Below are positions 15,137 to 23,680 of a stretch of 58,382 nucleotides of DNA, piece after piece. Each line of letters begins with the position of its first letter. The stretch's first letter is position 1. Made by a program: the position numbers and the translations under genes. The notes below the pieces were generated by a model that saw only the letters and a program-made list of their open reading frames with translations, was not told the origin of the DNA and ran no database searches. The stretch covers positions 1-58,382 of the forward strand of contig SVEF01000017.1 in assembly GCA_015057585.1 (NCBI GenBank). The letters run 5' to 3'. The DNA is from Lachnospiraceae bacterium. Lineage in GTDB: Bacteria; Bacillota; Clostridia; Lachnospirales; Lachnospiraceae.

Positions 15137-17032
15137 ATGAAAGAAAACGAAGAACGCGCTGGCACTACTGCTTCACAAAAAGAACGTATCCGAGAACGCT
15201 ATAAAGGTATAGACACTGATGCTTTAGATGTTATCCCAGCTATTCCACAGGAAAATTTTTATGAAGATACCCGCGAAAAACGTGTAGCTGTATATGCAAG
15301 AGTCTCTACTGATGACCCACGTCAGACCTCATCATATGAATTACAGAAAAATCATTATCAGGATGTGGTAAGCCATCATCCCGGTTGGAAACTTATTGAG
15401 ATATATGCTGACGAAGGAATCTCCGGAACATCTCTTCAACATCGCGATTCTTTTCTCCGTATGATTGAAGACTGTCATGCAGGAAAGATTGATTTGATTG
15501 TCACGAAAAGCGTCTCCCGTTTTGCAAGAAACGTATTGGACTGTATCGGGTATGTTCGTAAATTAGCAGCTCTCAATCCGCCTATCGGCGTGTTTTTCGA
15601 AACAGAAAACATATATACCTTAAATGCCAACAGCGAAATGAGCCTATCCTTCATTTCTACACTGGCACAGGAAGAAAGTCATAATAAAAGTGAAATCATG
15701 AATGCCTCCATTGAAATGCGATTTCGTAGAGGTATTTTCCTGACACCAACACTCTTAGGATATGACCATGATGAAGACGGAAACTTAGTTATCAACGAAG
15801 AAGAAGCAAAAACAGTACGTCTCATTTTCTTCATGTATTTATACGGGTACACCTGTCAAGAAATAGCAGATACCCTTACCAGCCTTGGAAGAAGAACAAA
15901 AAAAGATAACACTATATGGTCACCGGGTTCTATCATGCAGATACTACAGAATGAACGTCACTGTGGGGATGTTCTCGCACGCAAAACATTCACCCCAAGC
16001 TATCTCGACCATAAATCGAAAAAGAACAAGCAAGACCGCAATCAGTACCGGCAAAAAAACCATCATGATGCAATAATCTCCAGAGATGATTTCATCGCCG
16101 TACAACGACTTATCAGCAACGCCAAATATGGGAATAAAGGAATTTTGCCTGAACTCAAAGTTATCCCTGACGGACTTCTAAAAGGCTTTGTTTCCATTAA
16201 CCCCCGCTGGGCTGGGTTCAAGGCCACCGACTACCGCCTTGCATCGGAAAGCGTTTATGACCAAGCAATCGACCTCCCCGGTCAATCTCTGACTGTAAAT
16301 CGTGGTGATTTTGATTTACGTGGTTATGAAATCGCACGAGCACAGTTTTTTGATACCGGTAATAAAGTTTGTATAACATTCTCGTCAAGCAGTATCAATT
16401 TTTCCTCAGAATGTGTAAAAAAATTGGATACTGAATACATAGAGCTTTTTGTACATCCTGCGAATCACCAGCTTATTGTGCGCCCCGCCATCAAACAGGA
16501 TCACAATGCGATTCAGTGGCGTAGGCAAACTGATGGTAAAACACTTGCAAAAGTTATATCTGGTGCTGCTTTTCTACCAAACCTATACGAACTCTTCAAT
16601 TGGAATACCGAACGAAAATACAGAATTATAGGTATAAAAAGACAGTTTGGAGAAGATTCTCTGCTTTTTTTTAATTTGGAAGATACAGAGGTATTAATTC
16701 CTGCCAAACTTCTTCAAACTGACGAAGCAAATCCGGATGCGCCTATTTTCGAAGAAGATATTAAGCCACTGGGAACGCAAAAGAATATCCTTGCTTATCC
16801 GGTCTCATGGACACATACTTTCGGAAATAATTACTATAGTCAAGCACAAGCGTCAGAACTTGCTACACTTGCAGACAAACAAAACTTAAATATTCGTTCT
16901 GCCGGAACTACATATCATCCTGAGCCCCCTCTGCAGGTAACGAGCAAGGCAGAAATAAAGCAAAATATCGATTCTATTATCTACGACATGAAACAGGAGG
17001 TCAGAAATGAACAATCAGATGACATTAAATGA
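15137..17032 (+). CDS. large serine recombinase with an unusual C-terminal domain
   Basis: 631 residues. The resolvase catalytic domain spans about residues 48-200: VYARVSTDD with nucleophile Ser57 and Arg55, then SVSRFARNVLD. The Recombinase domain follows (GYTCQEIADTLTSLGRRTKK, WSPGSIMQILQNERHCGDVL). Unlike most integrases of this class I see no CxxC pairs, so the zinc ribbon is missing. Residues of about 390-525 instead form a domain (RGYEIARAQFFD, YIELFVHPANHQLIVRP, KYRIIGIKRQ, LLFFNLEDTEV) repeated in the next two genes. It should integrate and excise the element. It overlaps the next gene by 26 bases. Confidence 0.85.
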   Translation: MKENEERAGTTASQKERIRERYKGIDTDALDVIPAIPQENFYEDTREKRVAVYARVSTDDPRQTSSYELQKNHYQDVVSHHPGWKLIEIYADEGISGTSLQHRDSFLRMIEDCHAGKIDLIVTKSVSRFARNVLDCIGYVRKLAALNPPIGVFFETENIYTLNANSEMSLSFISTLAQEESHNKSEIMNASIEMRFRRGIFLTPTLLGYDHDEDGNLVINEEEAKTVRLIFFMYLYGYTCQEIADTLTSLGRRTKKDNTIWSPGSIMQILQNERHCGDVLARKTFTPSYLDHKSKKNKQDRNQYRQKNHHDAIISRDDFIAVQRLISNAKYGNKGILPELKVIPDGLLKGFVSINPRWAGFKATDYRLASESVYDQAIDLPGQSLTVNRGDFDLRGYEIARAQFFDTGNKVCITFSSSSINFSSECVKKLDTEYIELFVHPANHQLIVRPAIKQDHNAIQWRRQTDGKTLAKVISGAAFLPNLYELFNWNTERKYRIIGIKRQFGEDSLLFFNLEDTEVLIPAKLLQTDEANPDAPIFEEDIKPLGTQKNILAYPVSWTHTFGNNYYSQAQASELATLADKQNLNIRSAGTTYHPEPPLQVTSKAEIKQNIDSIIYDMKQEVRNEQSDDIK

Positions 17033-17747
17033 TATCGAAATATTAGATGTGGACGATTTTAATTTTGACGGTTATCAAGTTGTCCGCGGCGAATTTTTCG
17101 CCCATGTATACGAACCGTCTATTACATTTTGCAATTACAAGGTAGGTGTAAATACTGCCTGTATCAAAAAATTACCGCAATATGACTATGTACAAATTCT
17201 TGTAAACCCTACCGATAAGAAACTTGCTGTTCGCCCTTGCTCCGAAGACGAAAAGGATTCTTTCCGCTGGTGTTCCGGAAGCAAAAAACGAAGTCCGAAG
17301 CAAATCACATGTAGAATGTTCTTTGCCAAAGTAATCAGCCTTATGAACTGGGATCCAAACCTCCGTTACAAATTGCTCGGAAAACTTATTCGTTCCGGTG
17401 GAGAGCTTCTGTTCGTCTTTGACTTAAATAGTGCCGAAATATTCGACCGCACCATCAAGGAAAATGGTAAAGTCTCTACTTCCAGACAACCTATTTTCCC
17501 AAAAGAGTGGCAGACGCAATTCGGCTTGCCTGTCAGCGAACATAAGAAAACCATGCAAATCAATTTCTTCGATGACTTTGCCGTGTTTGGCTTACAAGAA
17601 GAACTGACACCAACCAGACGTCAATCCTCAGATGCCACCCGAAAGGAGCCTACACATGAACAATCAGCAGAATCCAATAACGACCCTTCCTACGGAGAAC
17701 AGTCCGAAGAAGCCCGACAATCCACTCATACCTATAGTGGTTATTGA
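17007..17747 (+). CDS. stand-alone paralogue of the recombinase C-terminal domain (1)
   Basis: 246 residues. Residues 20-150 align with the recombinase C-terminal domain: DGYQVVRGEFFA, YVQILVNPTDKKLAVRP, SFRWCSG, MFFAKVISLMNWDP, RYKLLGKL, LFVFDLNSAEIF. The C-terminal 90 residues are polar and probably disordered. AGGAGGTCAGAA precedes ATG 17007, inside the recombinase gene. The function is not known; the homology and tight coupling suggest an accessory subunit of the recombinase, possibly controlling directionality (inference). Confidence 0.7.
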   Translation: MNNQMTLNDIEILDVDDFNFDGYQVVRGEFFAHVYEPSITFCNYKVGVNTACIKKLPQYDYVQILVNPTDKKLAVRPCSEDEKDSFRWCSGSKKRSPKQITCRMFFAKVISLMNWDPNLRYKLLGKLIRSGGELLFVFDLNSAEIFDRTIKENGKVSTSRQPIFPKEWQTQFGLPVSEHKKTMQINFFDDFAVFGLQEELTPTRRQSSDATRKEPTHEQSAESNNDPSYGEQSEEARQSTHTYSGY

Positions 17748-18093
17748 TATGCGAAAAAAGCGTATCCGAATACATAAGCAAACCCTTCATATGCTGGGTG
17801 ACCCTAAATTCGTGCAATTACTTGTAAATCCCAATGCTCAAGCAATTGCTATCCGTTGTTCAACTGCAAAAGATTATCATGCGCACAGAGTCCAATGGCA
17901 GCTTCTTTCCGACAACCAATGCTGTGAAATATACAGTAAATATCTCGTAGAAACAATTAGCACCACTGTAATGTACTTAGATAGTATGCATACATATCGC
18001 ATTCCCGGAAAGCTATATGAAAAGGAGCACCTTGCCTGCTTTAATCTAAAAGATGCAGCTTGTGTCAGCGACATTGGAGGTACTAAACAATGA
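17656..18093 (+). CDS. stand-alone paralogue of the recombinase C-terminal domain (2)
   Basis: 145 residues from ATG 17656, selected by AAAGGAG upstream; it begins MNNQQ, like its neighbour's MNNQM. After a Pro-rich lead, the domain pattern recurs: FVQLLVNPNAQAIAIR, HRVQWQLLS, YLDSMHTYRIPGKL, LACFNLKDAACVS. It is a shorter, more diverged third copy. It overlaps the upstream gene by 92 bases in another frame and the downstream gene by ATGA. Confidence 0.65.
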   Translation: MNNQQNPITTLPTENSPKKPDNPLIPIVVIDMRKKRIRIHKQTLHMLGDPKFVQLLVNPNAQAIAIRCSTAKDYHAHRVQWQLLSDNQCCEIYSKYLVETISTTVMYLDSMHTYRIPGKLYEKEHLACFNLKDAACVSDIGGTKQ

Positions 18094-19049
18094 GTCGAAA
18101 TCCACACTTTCATAATTTGATCTGCAACGAATACTATCGTAAACTCAAACCAACATTAGATAAGAATACTCGGCAGCACCTAAAAGATGAAATTCTTCTA
18201 TATGGATGCCGGGAACCAATTATCGCCTGGAGATATGTTATTTTGGATGGATATAAGAGATTTGAAATCTGCAGAGAACTCGGTATCAGTTGCAAAACCA
18301 AATCAATCAATTTTGAAATTGAAGAAGAAGCAATTGCTTGGATGTGTCGCCGTGAACTTAAACGACCACACTTATCAGAAGGTTATCAAAAATACTATAT
18401 TGGAAAACTGTATCACGCACAGAAGAAGATTTTCGCCACACTGTACCCGAATCAAAACCAATCTACTCCAAAGGATAAAAAACGTCCACCTATCGACTTT
18501 TCCGGTGATTCCCGTAACTATACCGCTACCGTTTTAGGAAGAGAATTTGGCATTGGTGCAGGCTCCGTATACAAATATAGCATTTTCGCTGATGAAGTAG
18601 ATATTATTATGCGCAAGGCACCCGACATTGCACGAATCATATTGGCAGACCATATACATGTATCACACAATGCCGTTTCTGCTTTAGCGGTCATGCCAAA
18701 AGCAGATATTAATAAAGTCCGTTGCTGTTTTTCTGATGAAGCCATGTTCAGACTGCAGCTTACTGATATCGAAAGTGTTTTGAACTCTAAACGGATCTCG
18801 ACAAAACCAGTACCAAAAGTATCTGAGCCGGAAATAAAACAAGTTCCAAAATATGATCCGGATGCCGAAATATCCAGCCTTACACTTACCATGCCCTCTT
18901 GGGTCAGCTCAATATATCGCACCTGTAACACTGCTCCATTTCATATTATTTCAGACAAAGCAAAAGAAAATTTACATGCCCAACTACATGAACTGCAAGT
19001 AGCTATAGATACAATAAAAAGAAACATGGAGGATACTTATCATGAATGA
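18090..19049 (+). CDS. ParB-like protein of the recombinase operon
   Basis: 319 residues. The N-terminus resembles a ParB/Srx-type domain: LKDEILLYGCREPIIAW, then VILDGYKRFEICRELGI, the counterpart of the ParB GHRRxxAxxxLG motif, then ELKRPHLSEGYQKYYIGKLY. A helix-turn-helix-like stretch (LGREFGIGAGSVYKYSIFAD) lies near residue 150, as in ParB/KorB. The rest is helical. It differs from the partition-type ParB at 20805-21761, and no ParA is next to it. It starts within the previous gene (ATGA) with GGAGGT upstream. Confidence 0.7.
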   Translation: MSRNPHFHNLICNEYYRKLKPTLDKNTRQHLKDEILLYGCREPIIAWRYVILDGYKRFEICRELGISCKTKSINFEIEEEAIAWMCRRELKRPHLSEGYQKYYIGKLYHAQKKIFATLYPNQNQSTPKDKKRPPIDFSGDSRNYTATVLGREFGIGAGSVYKYSIFADEVDIIMRKAPDIARIILADHIHVSHNAVSALAVMPKADINKVRCCFSDEAMFRLQLTDIESVLNSKRISTKPVPKVSEPEIKQVPKYDPDAEISSLTLTMPSWVSSIYRTCNTAPFHIISDKAKENLHAQLHELQVAIDTIKRNMEDTYHE

Positions 19050-19944
19050 ATTACTAGCTTATGTTCCGAATGTGCACTTTGAGCAGATCCCAATCAAGAA
19101 CCTTGTTTCCAACCAAGATTATCAACGCAATCTTTCCGTCAAACACGTTCAAAAGGCTGCTGCACATTTTGACCTATACCAAATCAACCCGGTAAAAGTC
19201 AGTAAACGAGATGGGCTTAATTATGTATTCAACGGGCAACACACTATCGAAATTATTGCCTTAGTATCCGGTTCGCGTGACACACCGGTCTGGTGTATGG
19301 TATATGACGATTTAGAATATGCACATGAAGCAGACATTTTCGCAAACCAAATGAAATATACCAAGCCTCTTTCACCCTATGAAATATTTATGGCAAACAT
19401 AGAAGCTGGCAGCGATAAGCACCTGATGATACAGGCTCTTGTTGAATCATACGACATGCAAATCACCGCAAGCGGTCAACCCGGTGGCATTTGTGCCGTT
19501 GCCACCTTAGAGACTATTCATGACAAATATGGCTATCATGTTCTTGACCGTACATTACGACTCATCATCGGAACATGGGAAGGAACACCGTTATCATTCA
19601 GTGCTAATATGCTCAACGGTATTGCTCGACTCATTCACGTTTACAATGACGAACTCCGTGATGATACCTTCAAAGACCGCCTCAGCAAAGTATCTGCAAA
19701 AGAAGTAAGCCGTACAGCAAAGGAACGCCGTGCCGGTTCTCTTGGATACGCAGAAGCAATTCTTTTTATTTATAACAAAAAGTGCCATAACCCTCTCAGA
19801 ATTGAAAAACTATACTCCGTCGGTAAAAAGAAAACTCGTCAGGGAAAAATCCAAGCATCACATGAAACTCTGCCAGAGGAATCCCCGGATGGACAACTCA
19901 CCGTTTTTACCGACAATGCCTCTGAAACCGTTTCATATTACTAA
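19042..19944 (+). CDS. second ParB-like/DGQHR-type protein (DUF6551-like)
   Basis: 300 residues. The N-terminal part follows the pattern of ParB-like DUF6551 proteins: FEQIPIKNLVSNQDYQRNLS, then INPVKVSKRDGLNYVFNGQH, in which NGQHT replaces the usual DGQHR. The remainder is helical, with a basic end (KKKTRQGKIQ). It overlaps the upstream gene by eight bases, and a bidirectional terminator follows, so it is the last gene of the recombinase operon. Function unknown; DNA binding or nucleotide-dependent clamp behaviour is conceivable. Confidence 0.65.
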   Translation: MNELLAYVPNVHFEQIPIKNLVSNQDYQRNLSVKHVQKAAAHFDLYQINPVKVSKRDGLNYVFNGQHTIEIIALVSGSRDTPVWCMVYDDLEYAHEADIFANQMKYTKPLSPYEIFMANIEAGSDKHLMIQALVESYDMQITASGQPGGICAVATLETIHDKYGYHVLDRTLRLIIGTWEGTPLSFSANMLNGIARLIHVYNDELRDDTFKDRLSKVSAKEVSRTAKERRAGSLGYAEAILFIYNKKCHNPLRIEKLYSVGKKKTRQGKIQASHETLPEESPDGQLTVFTDNASETVSYY

Positions 19945-19945
19945 A

Positions 19946-19987
19946 CAAAAATCGCTTGCCAGACTGATAATCCGGCAAGCGAAATTT
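19946..19987. terminator. bidirectional terminator between convergent operons
   Basis: Perfect seven-base arms GCTTGCC (19954-19960) and GGCAAGC (19974-19980) with T-runs on both strands (GAAATTTTT rightward, GATTTTT leftward). Confidence 0.8.
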
Positions 19988-20410
19988 TTACTTTATTCTA
20001 CTTTCAATTTTTGTTTGTAATAATTCTATTAAGCCCTCAAAAAACATTGATTTATCTGCCAATCCTTTTTCTTTAAGAAAAACAATGCTCGCTTCTAAAT
20101 CATGCGCTGGGGGCATCTGTTTACTGTATTCTTCAATCTGGTCTGATATACTTTCCGCTTCGCATTCTGGAGTAGCGCAAGCTTCTTCAATCGTGCACCT
20201 TAACTTAAACTCCACTTCCTGCAAGATGATATCCACCAACTGCTCTACTGTTTCAAATTTTATAAAAAACTCATATACATTGTACCTTCTGTCACGATAG
20301 TAGACAAACCATTCATTGCTTATATCAGAATATGCGATATCGATATTATTTACTTTGAGAAATTCTCTATGCGATTCAATAAACTCGCGGATTTTATTAT
20401 TGTTCTCCAT
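19988..20410 (-). CDS. element protein of unknown function
   Basis: 140 residues from ATG 20410 (MENNNKIREFI), with GGAGGGG upstream. It is acidic and alpha-rich with a beta segment ISNEWFVYYRDRRYNVYEFF. No family recognised. It has its own upstream gap of about 110 bases and ends at the bidirectional terminator. Confidence 0.55.
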   Translation of the reverse strand: MENNNKIREFIESHREFLKVNNIDIAYSDISNEWFVYYRDRRYNVYEFFIKFETVEQLVDIILQEVEFKLRCTIEEACATPECEAESISDQIEEYSKQMPPAHDLEASIVFLKEKGLADKSMFFEGLIELLQTKIESRIK

Positions 20411-20498
20411 AGTCACCCCTCCTTATAATTCTAAAATAAACCCCATGGCGAATTTTGTAAAGGACGCTTTTGGAAAATTATTTAGAAATAAAAGTAAA

Positions 20499-20520
20499 AG
20501 CACACCCTCTTGAGTGTGCT
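20499..20520 (-). terminator. terminator of the symE-parA-parB operon
   Basis: AGCACAC (20499-20505) and GTGTGCT (20514-20520) with a T-rich run (TTTTACTTTT) on the minus strand. Confidence 0.75.
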
Positions 20521-20527
20521 CTACCCT

Positions 20528-20812
20528 TTATTCTTTATGCCTATAGGTTCTACCGTTCAATTGCCAGGTATCATGCTTCTTAATACTTCTTAACGCTTTA
20601 TTTACAGAACCGGCCCTGCCATGCATATGATACGGATGTGACCCCTTATGCTTATGAAAAATAACGCATGCGTCTCCCTCAGCATTTGGAATGTTATGAA
20701 GATACCAAAAATGTCCGGTATTTCTGCTCTGTATTGTTACATCTGTTTCATCCGCAATAATAACATTGAAATACACTTTGTCCAACTTTGCCAAACTTTC
20801 CTTACTAAACAT
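20528..20812 (-). CDS. small protein at the end of the partition operon
   Basis: 94 residues from ATG 20812 (MFSKESLAKLDKVYF), overlapping the parB stop by eight bases. It is beta-rich with many His (FHKHKGSHPYHMHGRAG), perhaps metal- or nucleic acid-binding. No family recognised; cotranscription with parAB is clear from the overlap. Confidence 0.6.
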   Translation of the reverse strand: MFSKESLAKLDKVYFNVIIADETDVTIQSRNTGHFWYLHNIPNAEGDACVIFHKHKGSHPYHMHGRAGSVNKALRSIKKHDTWQLNGRTYRHKE

Positions 20813-21761
20813 CTGCCCCCGCCTTTCCATGCCATTTATCCAAGGCCTCAAGAAGAACCTTTTGAATATCCTCCGGCTTCATACCTGTAAAATACCTTTG
20901 GAAAATCTCCGTAGGAATCTTTATGCTTGTGACTCCTTGTGGAATTGCCTTTCCCGCAGTGCTTTTTATTTCTGCCACCTTTTCTGCCGTTACTTTGTCT
21001 GTGGTATTTCTTAGTGCTTCTACATTCTTCGGTGTCAGTTTGATATTCCCTTGCTCCGACTGCTCTACAAGTACCTTTTGCTCTTCTGCCGACAAATACG
21101 ACATTGCAACAGCTGCAGTTAATGCAACACTACCTGCATCTACCTTTTCCTTGAGTTCCGGCACTAACTGATTGAGCCGCATATACCGTGCAATATTCCT
21201 TCCGGTCATTCCATATTCTTGTCCCAAAGCATCACGATTTTTCATATGGTGGACATCATGTCCACCATTCTCCAACTCTCGTAATTCAGTCATAATCGCT
21301 TCCCGGTGTCGATGATACAAAACCTTATCATACCGTTCTGCTAAAACTGCCGCTTTTTCTGACGGTAAGAGGTCAGTAAACGACCTCTGCATCAGATTAG
21401 TTTCAATCACATATATATAAGCTTCTTCTTCCGACAACCCTTCCTTAACAATCGCAGGAATTTCTGTCAGACCAACTATTTTAGAAGCATTCCACCGGTT
21501 ATGACCTGCCAACATTTCATATCCTGCATCTGTTCTCTGCACAATGACCGGACTTAGTACACCATGCTCCCGTATACTTTCCACCATATCTTCAAGTCGT
21601 TCTCCCTCGTATAATCGAAAAGGGTGATTATGAAACGGATAAATTTCTTCTACCGGTATCATAGATGTGCCGCCATTTGTAGAAATGCTGGTTACTTCTT
21701 CCACTCTAAGTAAATCAATCGCATCTTGGAATACCTTTCTTTTCGGTGCACTAGCCTTCAT
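20805..21761 (-). CDS. parB: ParB partition protein
   Basis: About 318 residues. The CTPase/clamp domain has IPVEEIYPFHNHPFRL, then LSPVIVQR, then MLAGHNRWNASKIVGL (ParB box II) and ETNLMQRSFTDL. The central helix-turn-helix includes LGQEYGMTGRNIARYMRLNQ. This is the plasmid/chromosome-type ParB that spreads on parS. I prefer ATG 21761; an in-frame TTG at 21767 is possible. It overlaps parA by eleven bases. No parS site is recognised with certainty. Confidence 0.88.
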   Translation of the reverse strand: MKASAPKRKVFQDAIDLLRVEEVTSISTNGGTSMIPVEEIYPFHNHPFRLYEGERLEDMVESIREHGVLSPVIVQRTDAGYEMLAGHNRWNASKIVGLTEIPAIVKEGLSEEEAYIYVIETNLMQRSFTDLLPSEKAAVLAERYDKVLYHRHREAIMTELRELENGGHDVHHMKNRDALGQEYGMTGRNIARYMRLNQLVPELKEKVDAGSVALTAAVAMSYLSAEEQKVLVEQSEQGNIKLTPKNVEALRNTTDKVTAEKVAEIKSTAGKAIPQGVTSIKIPTEIFQRYFTGMKPEDIQKVLLEALDKWHGKAGADV

Positions 21762-22539
21762 ACGCAATCAACTCCTTTGCCAAATTTTCATAGGCCTTAC
21801 ACGCCTTACTCTTCGGAGCATATTCCAGTAATGGCTCGCTATAATATACGGATTCCCCTACCTTTATTGTGCTCGGTATTTTGCTTTCAAAAACTCTCAG
21901 CTTTCCTTCGAATGTTTCCGTAACCTGCTCCGTAATAACCCTGCAGAGCTTCGTTCTTCCCTCACACATAGTAAGTAGGATTCCTGCCACTTCCAATTTT
22001 GCATTTATTCTACGCTTAATCTTTCTAACCGTTTTCAAAAAATCCTGTAGCCCCTTCATAGCCAACAATTGAGGATTTACGGTTATCAGAACTTCGTCAG
22101 CTGCTGCCAGTGCATTGATAGTCAATGCTCCCAAAGAAGGGCATGTATCTACAATGATATAATCATACTTCGCTTTCAACGGCTCCAAAATAGAAGACAA
22201 CATCTGCTCTGCTCCCATTTCAATCCTTAATTTTGCATCCACCGCCGAAAGTACCATAGAAGACGGAATATAGTCTACACCATTTCTGCTGATGATATAT
22301 TCTTCCATATTCGGTAAATCTTCCTCGTCTATCTGCGACAACATTAAATGACCTATCGTCGCCGACAATTCCTCAGTGTTCTCTACCCCGAAACATGTGG
22401 TAAGGTTTGCTTGGCTGTCAAAATCGACAGCCAGCACCTTTTTTCCAAGTTTCTTCAAAGAATATGCTAAATTAAAACTGGAAACAGATTTTCCAACTCC
22501 ACCTTTCAGTGCTCCTAACATAAGTACCTTTGCTCTCAT
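21751..22539 (-). CDS. parA: ParA partition ATPase
   Basis: 262 residues from ATG 22539 (MRAKVLMLGALKGGVGKSVS), overlapping the SymE-like stop as ATGA. Deviant Walker A KGGVGKS at residues 11-17, VDFDSQANLTTCFG as A' motif, and YIIVDTCPSLG as Walker B. The small size and lack of an N-terminal HTH make it a type Ib/chromosomal-like ParA. With ParB it would segregate an extrachromosomal form of the element. Confidence 0.9.
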   Translation of the reverse strand: MRAKVLMLGALKGGVGKSVSSFNLAYSLKKLGKKVLAVDFDSQANLTTCFGVENTEELSATIGHLMLSQIDEEDLPNMEEYIISRNGVDYIPSSMVLSAVDAKLRIEMGAEQMLSSILEPLKAKYDYIIVDTCPSLGALTINALAAADEVLITVNPQLLAMKGLQDFLKTVRKIKRRINAKLEVAGILLTMCEGRTKLCRVITEQVTETFEGKLRVFESKIPSTIKVGESVYYSEPLLEYAPKSKACKAYENLAKELIAYEG

Positions 22540-22847
22540 GCGTTGTACCTCACTTTCCGCTCGGCTACGAACTGAGCAAATCTCTTTTCTTTCTCCTGCT
22601 GATACCACATATCCAGCTGAGCACCTTCACTTTCCATAAACTCCGTTTCAGCCTCAACTAATCGTTCCCTTGCTTCATCCAAGGTAATAACTAATTTCCC
22701 CTCCTCACATTTCACTTGAATGTACTTACCGCTCTCAAATCCGATTTCTTTTAACCATTGCCCCTGCAAATGGATTGATGGTGTCGGCTTGTAGTTATAT
22801 CCGCTCTGCTCATACACCTTTAAGCTCCGGCATTTCTTTCCTGCCAT
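22536..22847 (-). CDS. SymE-like AbrB-fold protein
   Basis: 103 residues from ATG 22847 (MAGKKCRSLKVYEQSGYNYK), with AAGGAGGC six bases upstream. The first 55 residues match the SymE toxin/SpoVT-AbrB-like swapped-hairpin fold: PTPSIHLQGQWLKEIGFESG, then VKCEEGKLVITLD. The C-terminal helix is long and charged. SymE in E. coli is an SOS-induced type I toxin; here, as first gene of the parAB operon, a DNA-binding autoregulator role is at least as likely. Confidence 0.7.
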   Translation of the reverse strand: MAGKKCRSLKVYEQSGYNYKPTPSIHLQGQWLKEIGFESGKYIQVKCEEGKLVITLDEARERLVEAETEFMESEGAQLDMWYQQEKEKRFAQFVAERKVRYNA

Positions 22848-22868
22848 AGAATAGCCTCCTTCCACTAC

Positions 22869-22882
22869 TGACCCCTCGGTCA
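22869..22882. promoter_or_regulatory. palindrome upstream of the symE-parAB operon
   Basis: TGACCCCTCGGTCA, a 5-base inverted repeat with 4-base spacer, 22 bases before the SymE-like start. Candidate operator or parS-like site. Confidence 0.35.
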
Positions 22883-22964
22883 AACACTGTCTACCAGTTA
22901 CTAAGTTTGTGTGTAGATACCGAAGTCACAGCTTTAGGTCGGTGAGCTATATTGCTCCAATCCT

Positions 22965-23651
22965 TTATGTATCGCCATTTCCTTGGTATAGTCCTATTCT
23001 ATCATCAGCCGGGGCCATACAGGCTCCCATATTAAACTTGTCTGTAATTCCGTAGTCCACAATCTTCCCCGGCGTTGCCGCTACCACATAAATCCCCTGA
23101 CTCGGTGTTTCGCTTCTTTCTAACACAACAGCACCGCTTCCTGTCACCGTCCATGTCGTGCAGGGCGGCCTCTGATTTCCGTAACTGAGCGGAAATCGGA
23201 ACTCTTTTTCTGCCGTTGCATAATGGCTCGAGGTCGCTGCTACCGTACATCCCGCGAGGCCCGCTTCCATAAGTACCGCTGCCAGCAAGAGCGACTCGCC
23301 CATGGTAGAACATGCACCATATACTCCAAACACCGGTATGTTTAATGTCTTTACACCAAACGAACTGGCCGTCATCTGCCGGAGCAAATCCCCGCAAAAT
23401 AAAAACTCCACATCCGAAGAACGCTTATCTGCCTTCGACAATGCGGTTTCTATTGCCATTTTCAACATTTTACTCTCGGATTCCTCCCAATTATCACTCT
23501 GAAACTTCGCCGTTTCATCATAGTCATCCAAATAGATTCCAAGCGGTCCCTCTTTCTCCATGGAGCCTCCGATACAGGCACTTGCAATCACCTTAATCGG
23601 CTGTTCAAACAAAAAACTTTGCCTGCCCTTTCTCTTCTTTTCGCTCTGCAT
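22965..23651 (-). pseudogene. spoVAD: spoVAD, N-terminal part, interrupted by the integrative element
   Basis: 228 codons, of which about the first 215 match SpoVAD (usual length near 340): FLFEQPIKVIASACIGGSME, then FLFCGDLLRQM, FGVYGACSTMGESLLLAAVL, CTVAATSSHYATAEKEFRFP, TVTGSGAVVLE, GITDKFNMGACMAPA. SpoVAD is a thiolase-like inner-membrane protein that binds dipicolinic acid for uptake into spores and release in germination. Homology stops after MAPA and 13 unrelated codons from the element follow (IGLYQGNGDT, stop). The missing C-terminal third should lie at the other, left end of the element. A sigma-G-like promoter is intact. Confidence 0.85.
22990..23012. other. element attachment junction (att) inside spoVAD
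   Basis: SpoVAD similarity ends at the GCCCCGGCTG codons (about 23007) and foreign sequence begins. The adjacent element side has an imperfect inverted repeat GATAG...CTATAC. No left-end junction is in the window, so the crossover dinucleotide cannot be fixed. Confidence 0.6.
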
Positions 23652-23680
23652 ATTTGTCTCTTCTTCCTTTCCTTTTTTCC

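Noticed and set aside
18090-19049. Calling this gene parB
   Set aside because: The ParB box is degenerate, there is no adjacent parA, and a better ParB lies at 20805-21761.
22884-22964. Direct-repeat att site with the other element end
   Set aside because: The left end is outside the window, so no repeat pair can be compared.
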